In this document: one piece after another, positions 35,362-43,287 of the stretch | Position numbering within the stretch: position 1 is the first letter of the stretch | Layout of the letters: each line of letters opens with the position of its first letter | Assembly: GCF_000190315.1 (NCBI RefSeq) | Contig: NC_015151.1 | Location: forward strand, 1,240,001 to 1,304,000 | Source of the DNA: Vulcanisaeta moutnovskia 768-28 | GTDB lineage: Archaea > Thermoproteota > Thermoprotei > Thermoproteales > Thermocladiaceae | Length of the DNA stretch: 64,000 bases | Direction: 5' to 3' | Translations under genes and position numbers: made by a program | Notes under the pieces: generated by a model | What the model saw: only the letters and a program-made list of their open reading frames with translations | The model's database searches: none | Told to the model about the DNA's origin: nothing

Positions 35362-37134
35362 TTAACGAAGTCTTTTCATTAATATTACTATTAATATTAT
35401 TGATGCTATAATGCCGATTACCGATAAGTAATAATCATAGTAATTACTCAATATAACACCAACAACCTTAGAACTTGCTGACTCATTACTTGGGACCGTG
35501 GTCATATTTATGAGTTGCGTCAAGTATTGTGTATTTATGATTGACGGCATGTTTATGATAAAAGTCTCCTCCACAGTCACGTCGACATTAACATTACTAT
35601 TATTGATGTACAGATAATTGAGGTATTGCCTAGCTAAGGCAGTAAGTACTGCCTTCTTAACCTCGTCTCTCATGATCATGCTCTCAACCTCACCCTCATA
35701 CCCACTCACTTTGGTGATGTATGATAAAGCCCTTGTTTGATATGATGATATGTTTATATACGTAATTAGTAGCTGGTTCGTTAAATTAAGCAATTCATTG
35801 TGCAACAGGTAAAGACTCCTTGATATATTAATTATTAATAATTCACTCTCATTAGCCGCAGATATCGCATAATTAAGCCCCTCCGTAGCCTGATTAACCT
35901 GATTCCGCGTTGCTGAGAGCTCACCTTGAATAGTACCAAGGTTATTATATACCTGAGAAAGAGTTGTTAATGCATTCTCGAGTTGGTTTATTGTCGTTAT
36001 TGCATTATTTATTTCATTAGTAAGCGTACTATTGTTTGTGGAACTCTCTATTTGTAGTAATTCCTGCTTTAATGAATTCAGTGAATTCATGTATGATTGT
36101 TGATTACTAACAAGAGGACTAAGCGAATCCCTTAATTGGGATATTACGTTAGTCTCAGTATCCAATACCTGACCTCCCGCGGAAAGTGCTACCTTAAGCT
36201 CAATTAATTGAGCCTGAAGTAGGCTCTCAACGATGAGCGTCGAATTTATCAAGTATGCTGATGCACCGAGTACCTGAGCCGTCTGATTAAGTAAATCTAT
36301 TAATTGGAGGAATTGCGCCGTGTAGTTATTAGCCATTCCAGATGCGTTAATTACAGAGTTCGATAATGACCTTAATTGACCAAGTGTATTATTTAGGCTA
36401 TTAATGGCCTCATTCAATGAGTTCACTGATTCATTTAAGTCAATACTTACCTGGACAGTTATTGGATTTATCCTAACGCTATGCCATGGACCCATATCCT
36501 CAACAATCATGTTTAATGACAATGATGACGAGTTTTCAGTATTGAATAACCAATAATTAACCTCATAACCAAGTATATTTTGTGTTATTGTTGGTGTGAT
36601 GTTATATTCATAAAAAAGCCCTGACTGCTTGGTTAGGGATATCGTGGTCATTACAGGGAATGGCAATGAATTTGTGGCGTTTATGGAGACGCTTACCTCA
36701 GTACCAACGCCACCATTAATTACTGTGGAATTCACGTAGGAATCATTAACGAGAACTGCATAATTCATCGACGCTATTGGGAGCATTGTATAAATGGGTT
36801 TAAACCTTACCTCAAGGGTTTCCTGTGAATATGGTTGAAGTGTGATTACCCAGTCAACCGTATTAGTACCAATTACTGTTGCTGATGGTGATACGTATAA
36901 TATGCTTGAGTATGGTAGTATTGTCATGGAAACATTGAGTGGTATTACGTATGGCCCATTATTATAAAGCATTAATGAGTATTCGATATAGTAATTCGTA
37001 GCTTGATTATAGGGGTTTAGGTAAGTGACGTAGTTAATAGTGAAGTATGCATTTAATGATTCGCTGGCGTGGGTTATGGTACTCATTAATGCTACTATTA
37101 ATATCATTAATATTAACATGTACCTAATTCCCAT
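35362..37134 (-). CDS. Cell-surface protein with long coiled coil and C-terminal membrane anchor
   Basis: The protein has a signal peptide (MLILMILIVALMSTITHA), a beta-rich outside region with many Asn sequons (about residues 25-220), a long helical region with regular Leu/Asn heptads (about 230-500), and a C-terminal anchor (LSVIGIIASIILIVILMKRLR). I recognise no named family. It ends a two-gene run behind a LolD-type ATPase, and both are divergent from an MMPL/RND exporter. A structural or adaptor role in that export system is an inference. ATG 37134 is preferred to TTG 37137. Confidence 0.75.
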   Translation of the reverse strand: MGIRYMLILMILIVALMSTITHASESLNAYFTINYVTYLNPYNQATNYYIEYSLMLYNNGPYVIPLNVSMTILPYSSILYVSPSATVIGTNTVDWVITLQPYSQETLEVRFKPIYTMLPIASMNYAVLVNDSYVNSTVINGGVGTEVSVSINATNSLPFPVMTTISLTKQSGLFYEYNITPTITQNILGYEVNYWLFNTENSSSLSLNMIVEDMGPWHSVRINPITVQVSIDLNESVNSLNEAINSLNNTLGQLRSLSNSVINASGMANNYTAQFLQLIDLLNQTAQVLGASAYLINSTLIVESLLQAQLIELKVALSAGGQVLDTETNVISQLRDSLSPLVSNQQSYMNSLNSLKQELLQIESSTNNSTLTNEINNAITTINQLENALTTLSQVYNNLGTIQGELSATRNQVNQATEGLNYAISAANESELLIINISRSLYLLHNELLNLTNQLLITYINISSYQTRALSYITKVSGYEGEVESMIMRDEVKKAVLTALARQYLNYLYINNSNVNVDVTVEETFIINMPSIINTQYLTQLINMTTVPSNESASSKVVGVILSNYYDYYLSVIGIIASIILIVILMKRLR

Positions 37135-37168
37135 CAATATGCACCACCCATATTACTTAATTAAACTT

Positions 37169-38038
37169 TTATATCGTTTTCATGAGACTATCAATTAAAC
37201 TCCTCTTCCTTTCTATATCACTAATATCCTGACCTAGTCTCCTTAGTCTCCTCTCATCAATTTCGAGTACCCTCAAATACGACTTAATCACCGCTAATTG
37301 ATCAATCCTTAATTTACTGAACTCCTCCTTTATCCTTTCAAGGTCGCTTTCCTGCATTATCCTACCACCCCTGAGGTAAATAATCCTATTACCAATTGAT
37401 GCAACCTCCATATTATGTGTCGCAATCACGAAGGTAACACCCACGGCCCTATTCAACAATCTAATTAGGTCCAGGATTAAGTATGAACTGGCCAGGTCTA
37501 TTGAACCCGTTGGCTCATCCATTATTATAAAGGATGGATCATTTGCTAAGGCCCTTGCAATGGCAACCCTCTGCTGCTGACCACCGCTTAATTGACTTGG
37601 CTTATTATTCATGAACTCACCAACACTCACAAGATCAAGAAGCAACCTAGCCTTCTCCCTGGCCTCATCCTTCGTATACCTACCCGTCAACAACATTGGC
37701 AACATAACATTTTCAAGCGCTGTTAATTGTGAAACCAGGTTGTACTGCTGAAATACAAAGCCAAGCTTCTCAAGTCTAAACTTCGATAGGTAATTCTCAT
37801 CAGCGTCCGTAACATCAACACCATCAATGACAACCCTACCACTGGTTGGTTTATCGAGCGTACTCATTATATTCACAAGCGTCGTCTTACCAGAGCCACT
37901 AGGCCCCATTACAATTGCTATTTCCCCATACCTAATGGCCAGGTTTATATTGATCAATGCATCAACATAAACACTACTGCTTAAGTAGTACCTCTTACTA
38001 ACGTTAATGAGCTTAACAACCTCCTCATTACTCTTCAC
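37169..38038 (-). CDS. LolD/MacB-type ABC transporter ATP-binding protein
   Basis: Walker A GPSGSGKTT, Q-loop FVFQQYNLV, signature LSGGQQQRVAIARALA, Walker B FIIMDEPTGSID and switch IATHN are intact. The TGSID segment is typical of the LolD/MacB class, which drives FtsX-like permeases. A 60-residue charged C-terminal helix follows. No FtsX-type permease is encoded nearby; the neighbours are a surface coiled-coil protein and a divergent RND protein. The start is GTG, 40 bp from the divergent gene start. Confidence 0.92.
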   Translation of the reverse strand: MKSNEEVVKLINVSKRYYLSSSVYVDALININLAIRYGEIAIVMGPSGSGKTTLVNIMSTLDKPTSGRVVIDGVDVTDADENYLSKFRLEKLGFVFQQYNLVSQLTALENVMLPMLLTGRYTKDEAREKARLLLDLVSVGEFMNNKPSQLSGGQQQRVAIARALANDPSFIIMDEPTGSIDLASSYLILDLIRLLNRAVGVTFVIATHNMEVASIGNRIIYLRGGRIMQESDLERIKEEFSKLRIDQLAVIKSYLRVLEIDERRLRRLGQDISDIERKRSLIDSLMKTI

Positions 38039-38044
38039 GGAAAA

Positions 38045-38066
38045 TGGTATTTAATACTAGTTAAAA
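38045..38066. promoter_or_regulatory. Overlapping divergent promoters between the LolD-type ATPase and the RND gene
   Basis: Only 40 bp separate the two starts. The rightward TATA box (ATTTAATAC, near 38048-38056) is about 27 nt before the ATG at 38079. The leftward box (ATTTTAAC on the reverse strand, near 38059-38066) is about 24 nt before the GTG at 38038. Each promoter lies inside the other's start region, so the two genes probably compete or respond together. Confidence 0.5.
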
Positions 38067-38078
38067 TCCTTATTGCGA

Positions 38079-40895
38079 ATGATATCGAGAAAGGCACTAT
38101 CAATTGCGGTAATCGTGGTTTGGCTAATGGTAATGATTTATTTAACGTATTATTCAATAAATGTATTCAATGTATTAACGTATGACGAGACGCAATTAAT
38201 GCCGAGCAATATAGAACCAGTAACTGTAAGCAACCTGGTTAATAAATACATAGGTGCGTCTAACGAAACAACGCTTGTGGTCGTAGTTAAATTGAGTAGT
38301 AATGGAACGGTAAGTATAAGGAATAGGTTGAATTACGTTAATAGGGTTATTAGGGAAGTCGATGCACCCAACATATCAGTAACTAGCCTGTTAACCGCAT
38401 ATAATGATGTTTATATGATATATAATGAAACTATAAGTAATGCTACTAATGAAATAATTAGTAATGAAACTAAAGATATATGGGAACTTTATTGGTCATT
38501 AAATAATAAGTGCTCATTAATAATACACTTGAATAGGGAGTATTATTCAACGGTTTATGACATAAGTAATGAAATGGGGGGTAAACTCAACGCCACAATA
38601 AATTATGCCCAATTACTTTATTATGAAATTGAAAATTATTACCTGAGGAATTATCCAAATACATCACTAAATACCCTATTTGAATTAACGACTAGGGAGT
38701 ACGAACTTAAGTATGGATATTATGGCAAGTACATCAATGAGCTAGCCAATGAAACCCTCAGTCAATTAATTAGTGTAATTGGTGATGATCCATCACCATA
38801 CGTGTTAATCACGAGAAACATAACTGGCATTCTACTGACGAATTATGAACGTATTATTCAGGAGGAATATCCGGGAATTAACATAAATAACGTGACTGGT
38901 TACGTCTATAATCAATTAATTAATGATGGTATTAATGAATCAACACTCAAGATCGCCATATTAATAGGACCTAGTACTAACTTAAATCTCCTAAGGTTTC
39001 TATTAATTCAGGAATACCTCAATGATACTTCACCAATACTCATGCCATACATTTATCAATTAGCGTGTAACAATAATACATCGATTGTTTACTCAATAAT
39101 TAATGAATTGAGGTATAGCATCATGAACGCCCTAATGCAGGAATACCCACCACCAAGTATACTTAATCTACCCAATAACTTGACGCAAAGGTTCCTGAAT
39201 GGTACGTATACCGTGGTCTTCATAATATTGCCAGGTAATTATGAGGATGAGGTTTACGACCTATTAACACATAAGAATTGGATATACCCAGTCAGTACTG
39301 GTGTTATTCTCTATGAACTTGAGAAGATGGTTACTAGTGATGTGAATATAATTGATAAGTCAACGGCAATCCTCGTATTCGCAACTATGACAACAATGCT
39401 AGGAACATTAATAGGGCCAGTAATTTCACTAACAATACTTGGATTAACATACCTAGCATCCCTTGGACTCCTCCATAATTGGGCAATACAATTCAAGCTT
39501 TATTACCTCACTGTATACATGATTGCCCCAATAATCTTCGGAATAGGCGTTGACTACAGCATGCTAATGCTCAGTAGGTATCTAGAGGAGAGGATTAAGG
39601 GGTATAGTAAGGATGGGGCATTGAGCATTGTTTTATCCCGTGTTAGACCGACAGTATTAACAAGCGCATCCGTGGTTGGACTTGGACTCGGTAGTTTCGC
39701 AATATCGAGGTATGGTTATATACAGGACATTGGTATTGGCTTCATAATTGCCGTGGCACTCACGATAATGGCAACCGCAATAATACTACCCGAGATCATG
39801 AGATTACTCGGCGATAGTGTACTATGGCCTATGGGATTAAGGGCTAAGTCAATTGAGTTAAGGACCGCCTTCCTCTCAAGAATGGCCAAGCTGGCTGTTA
39901 ACAAACCAAAGACAATATTGTCAATATTCTTGGTTGTAACGATCCTGGCACTCACGTACCTCTTACTCAACATTAACATAACCACAGACCCAGTACAAGT
40001 AATGCCAAACACACCTGCTAAGACCGGACTTAGCATTCTAATTAATTATTTTAGGAATTATGATTACTCAACAGCGTATCTAGTGGTTTATGGGAACAAG
40101 ACGGCGGCATTAGCATTGCTTAATGAGACTAGGAATCAGAGCTATGTAATTAATGCAGCTCTCTCATATAATGGCTCAAACCTATACATAATAACTGCTA
40201 CGGTAAATCAACAATCATTATCAGATAAGTTAATACCAATCTACATAAGCCTTAAGAGCATAGCCAATGAGGTATCTAGGGAGTATGGTGTTAAGGTACT
40301 TGTTGGAGGCTCACCATCATATAAGTATTACTTCGTGCTTGGCTTTGAACGTGAATACTACGGCTTCATACTCTATATAATGATTATAATTAACGTAGTA
40401 ATACTTACGATTTACATGAGGTCGGTGATGATACCATTGAGACTCGTCGCAACCGTGTTAATGAGCATAACCTGGTCACTTGCATTGACAATATTCGTAT
40501 TCCAGGGCTTAATGGGGATAAAGACCTATTGGTTATTACCTGTGATATTAATATCATTATTGTTAAGTGTTGGTACGGATTACGACTTATTCATAATCAG
40601 TAGGTTTAGGGAGGAGGTCATTAATGGATATAACGATAAGGACGCTATCGTTAGGGCTGTGGAGTTCACAGGGCCTGTGGTTACGGGAGCAGCCCTAGTA
40701 CTGGCCATGGCCTTCGCATCACTGGCGTTATCAAGCATCTACATACTTAAGCAAGTCGCGTTAGCCGTGGCTTCATCAGTCATAATAGACTCATTCGTAG
40801 TTAGACCATTGCTTGTGCCGGCAATAATCGTGCTACTTGGTAGGTGGAACTGGTGGCCATTTATTCGTAAGAATCAATCAACAATACCCCTTTAG
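38079..40895 (+). CDS. MMPL/RND-superfamily exporter
   Basis: This is a protein of about 938 residues with the two-fold RND plan: one membrane helix, a large outside loop (about 30-435, many Asn sequons), five helices, a segment joining to a second helix and outside loop (about 620-760), and five more helices. The proton-relay motifs IFGIGVDYSMLMLSRYLEE and SVGTDYDLFIISRFREE are in the expected helices. MMPL proteins export lipids or hydrophobic compounds. ATG 38079 is chosen over TTG 38073 from TATA spacing. It is divergent from the ATPase and coiled-coil pair. Confidence 0.9.
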   Translation: MISRKALSIAVIVVWLMVMIYLTYYSINVFNVLTYDETQLMPSNIEPVTVSNLVNKYIGASNETTLVVVVKLSSNGTVSIRNRLNYVNRVIREVDAPNISVTSLLTAYNDVYMIYNETISNATNEIISNETKDIWELYWSLNNKCSLIIHLNREYYSTVYDISNEMGGKLNATINYAQLLYYEIENYYLRNYPNTSLNTLFELTTREYELKYGYYGKYINELANETLSQLISVIGDDPSPYVLITRNITGILLTNYERIIQEEYPGININNVTGYVYNQLINDGINESTLKIAILIGPSTNLNLLRFLLIQEYLNDTSPILMPYIYQLACNNNTSIVYSIINELRYSIMNALMQEYPPPSILNLPNNLTQRFLNGTYTVVFIILPGNYEDEVYDLLTHKNWIYPVSTGVILYELEKMVTSDVNIIDKSTAILVFATMTTMLGTLIGPVISLTILGLTYLASLGLLHNWAIQFKLYYLTVYMIAPIIFGIGVDYSMLMLSRYLEERIKGYSKDGALSIVLSRVRPTVLTSASVVGLGLGSFAISRYGYIQDIGIGFIIAVALTIMATAIILPEIMRLLGDSVLWPMGLRAKSIELRTAFLSRMAKLAVNKPKTILSIFLVVTILALTYLLLNINITTDPVQVMPNTPAKTGLSILINYFRNYDYSTAYLVVYGNKTAALALLNETRNQSYVINAALSYNGSNLYIITATVNQQSLSDKLIPIYISLKSIANEVSREYGVKVLVGGSPSYKYYFVLGFEREYYGFILYIMIIINVVILTIYMRSVMIPLRLVATVLMSITWSLALTIFVFQGLMGIKTYWLLPVILISLLLSVGTDYDLFIISRFREEVINGYNDKDAIVRAVEFTGPVVTGAALVLAMAFASLALSSIYILKQVALAVASSVIIDSFVVRPLLVPAIIVLLGRWNWWPFIRKNQSTIPL

Positions 40896-40946
40896 TAATG
40901 TATTCTGCGCAATGTAAATTAAGGGATCCGCATAGAATCTCTGTAT

Positions 40947-41510
40947 ATGAAAAATACATACATTGCTTATCTGCCTTGGTACGTGAAGCTCGAGGATGGT
41001 ACCAGGTATAAAATACCACTTAGTTTAATAATGAGGGGATTACGTAGCAACATCTTCATCATTAAGATACCAAGTTATGAAATAAGGCGCGCAGTCATGG
41101 GATTAATTGAGAAGGGATTTAAACCAACGCTATTAGCGGTTGATAAGGGCGAGTCATATAGTCTCTCGATGAGGGCTTATGGCCCGTGGGAACTTCATAC
41201 AAGAATATTTAATGATGGCACCATAGAGACTGAGGTTGAGATTAACAGGGATTACCTACAGCACCTTGTTGGCCCCAGGTTTAATGTTGTTTATGAGACC
41301 TATGAATCGCTTAGGAATTACGTTAGCGAAAGGAAGATATGCATTAGGCCGTTTGGTATGTGTATAGGTGATGTTATTGAGAATATCGGTATTGAGTTAA
41401 GGGCGCCCAAGGCATTAATACCTTGGAAACCCATAGCCATAATAACGGCCTCACTTGCTTTAGCACCAATACTAAACAACTTGAGTAAGGCCTATAATGC
41501 TTTTGTATGA
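40947..41510 (+). CDS. Uncharacterised protein downstream of the RND exporter
   Basis: This is a 187-aa protein, mostly alpha/beta and soluble, with one possible C-terminal membrane segment (PIAIITASLALAPILNNL). Two Cys lie in KICIRPFGMCIGDV. I recognise no family. It follows the RND gene on the same strand by 51 bp and may be part of that unit. Confidence 0.65.
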   Translation: MKNTYIAYLPWYVKLEDGTRYKIPLSLIMRGLRSNIFIIKIPSYEIRRAVMGLIEKGFKPTLLAVDKGESYSLSMRAYGPWELHTRIFNDGTIETEVEINRDYLQHLVGPRFNVVYETYESLRNYVSERKICIRPFGMCIGDVIENIGIELRAPKALIPWKPIAIITASLALAPILNNLSKAYNAFV

Positions 41511-41672
41511 CTATTTGTTATTTTAATTATTTCTAATTCCCCCAATTACCGCCCTATCTTTCTGATACTATAAGGAATATATTTGCCTTTCTGTGAAAGT
41601 GAAAAGGAAAATCTTCTTGGAGTTTGATAGGGAATAAAGGAATGTATGCTTGAGCAGTAATGATCACTCTCC

Positions 41673-42428
41673 TCATAGCCATCCCTTCCTCCTTAAGTAA
41701 ACGGCCATTATTGCAGTGACGATTATGACAGGAGACAGGAAAATCAGTGCACTAATGTTTAAGAGACTCTGCCAGATAGAGGGAAAGGCCACCGCATAGA
41801 CACTCGCTACTGCTGTAATGGGCAAGAATAGGATTGAAACTGAGGTCAATTTCTTGATTACCTCGTTTAAGTCGTACTGCACTTTCGTGTAGTACAAATT
41901 ATACAAGTCCGACAATCTCGTAATTAGTAGCTCGGCCCTATCCAAAGAGAACTTAGCATCATCCTCCACCTGCTCTTCCAGTTCCTTTGAGAGTTTTTTA
42001 ACAACGAAGTAAAGTACAGTGGCGTCAGAGAACAGCTGATAGGCCTTTCTCCTGAGTTGGACTACTTCGATGCCTTCAATGGGCTCTCCCGCGATTGCCT
42101 CTTCAAAGAGCTTCTCATAGATAGCGTAGTACTCGTTCCTCTTCTCGCCAAGTATGTAAATAATTTCGTAAACTATTTCAGTGAAGATACTCCAGGGAGA
42201 ACAGTCCTTGGGCTCTATTTCCTTGAAAGTCTCGAGAGCCTCTTTCGTGTGGGTGACTACTTTGTCCTTCGTAATTGTGAAGTAGTAGGGAAACCCCATT
42301 AACTCAAGTCTCACGTAATACTTGCCATCCTCGCCCTTAACTACCCTGTATATGTCCACTTCGTCTTTAGGATAGGTGCTCGGCATTTCGGAGTACTCCA
42401 GCTGGCACTTCATCACTTTAGCTTTCAT
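41673..42428 (-). CDS. CorA-like membrane protein lacking the GMN motif
   Basis: It has a soluble alpha/beta N-terminal part (1-75), a long helical middle rich in charged residues (80-195) and two C-terminal membrane helices (about 197-217 and 224-246), the CorA topology. CorA channels carry GMN at the end of the first helix; here the matching place reads SVYAVAFP, so the selectivity motif is missing. Transport of Mg2+ is therefore doubtful. Codon use is richer in C-ending codons (TAC, TTC, CTC, AAC) than its AT-rich neighbours, which suggests transfer. It is flanked by a gene remnant. Confidence 0.7.
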   Translation of the reverse strand: MKAKVMKCQLEYSEMPSTYPKDEVDIYRVVKGEDGKYYVRLELMGFPYYFTITKDKVVTHTKEALETFKEIEPKDCSPWSIFTEIVYEIIYILGEKRNEYYAIYEKLFEEAIAGEPIEGIEVVQLRRKAYQLFSDATVLYFVVKKLSKELEEQVEDDAKFSLDRAELLITRLSDLYNLYYTKVQYDLNEVIKKLTSVSILFLPITAVASVYAVAFPSIWQSLLNISALIFLSPVIIVTAIMAVYLRRKGWL

Positions 42429-42478
42429 AATTCGGGAAAAAATTTTCTTTTTATTTTAATTAAAAATCTAGACATTAG

Positions 42479-42634
42479 TTAATTGAATACCCTTGCTTCC
42501 TTGAGTACGAATGCCGCTATTAGACTCCTGCGAACTTGGTGGAGGTCGAGTAATGAAGACAAGTGGTTAACAATCACAATAAAGGTTGAATTCCTCTGTA
42601 GCTCACTTTTTACAGTAGAATAGGTGTCCCTAGA
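42479..42634 (-). pseudogene. Probable remnant of a protein-coding gene (3' end)
   Basis: Read on the reverse strand, about 51 codons run open to a TAA at 42481-42479 and include SSLLDLHQVRRSLIAAFVLK, which looks like real protein (amphipathic helix, normal composition). There is no start codon; an in-frame TAA precedes it at 42637-42635. I cannot name the parent gene. It lies directly upstream of the anomalous CorA-like gene, as expected for decayed DNA around an insertion. Confidence 0.4.
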
Positions 42635-42708
42635 TTATCATGAACATTGAAATAATACCGTAATAATCAAGTCTTGAAGAGGCGTTTAATTTTTATTTCA
42701 ATTACTTA

Positions 42709-43263
42709 ATGTTTATATTTTTCAGTTACGCAATAAATGGGATGGGTACGGAAGGAGGAACTATAGTTGGCATTGCTGGCAATGCAGATGTTAAGGATAT
42801 TATTAAGTACATTGCTCACATAATTTCATCATCGCTTGATGTTAAACCTAGTGATTGCCTATTAAATAATTATGGTGCTGTTACGATGAATGCCGTAAAT
42901 TCAATAATTAAGTTATTCCCTGAACTATCAAGGGAGTTAAATACACTGGCCAGTAAGTTTACGGAAATACAGGAGGCAAGTAAGAAACTTGTTGGGATTA
43001 AGGACGTTGGTGAATATGCAGATAGTGTATTAACAATATTCACTACGTATAATGTCGATCCAGGAATATACGCAGTATTTGCTGCCTTTCAGGCAATGGA
43101 GGTGGCAAAGACCTGTGGTGAAAATGATGCGAAGTTCTTCCTGGTAAGGACTTTATTAGCAGGTTCACTGCCATTTAATTTATACAGAGTGCTACTTGAT
43201 TACTTAGGCATGGACCATAGATTCCCAATAAACCTACTAAAGGCCTTACTTGAAACAATATGA
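42709..43263 (+). CDS. Uncharacterised helical protein
   Basis: This is a protein of at most 184 aa, largely helical in its second half (YAVFAAFQAMEVAKTCGEND, FFLVRTLLAGSLPFNLYRVLL). I recognise no family or catalytic motif. Two starts are possible. The ATG at 42709 has a TTTAATTTTTAT box about 25 nt upstream. The ATG at 42742 has TTTATATTT about 27 nt upstream and gives a more ordinary N terminus (MGTEGGTIVG). The second seems slightly more likely as protein. Confidence 0.6.
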   Translation: MFIFFSYAINGMGTEGGTIVGIAGNADVKDIIKYIAHIISSSLDVKPSDCLLNNYGAVTMNAVNSIIKLFPELSRELNTLASKFTEIQEASKKLVGIKDVGEYADSVLTIFTTYNVDPGIYAVFAAFQAMEVAKTCGENDAKFFLVRTLLAGSLPFNLYRVLLDYLGMDHRFPINLLKALLETI

Positions 43264-43287
43264 TGTATTGGAGATAATATTCACAAC

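Noticed and set aside
41575-41635. Short GTG-started frame (about 14 codons) in the gap before the CorA-like gene
   Set aside because: It is too short and has no ribosome-binding site or motif; at most another trace of decayed DNA.
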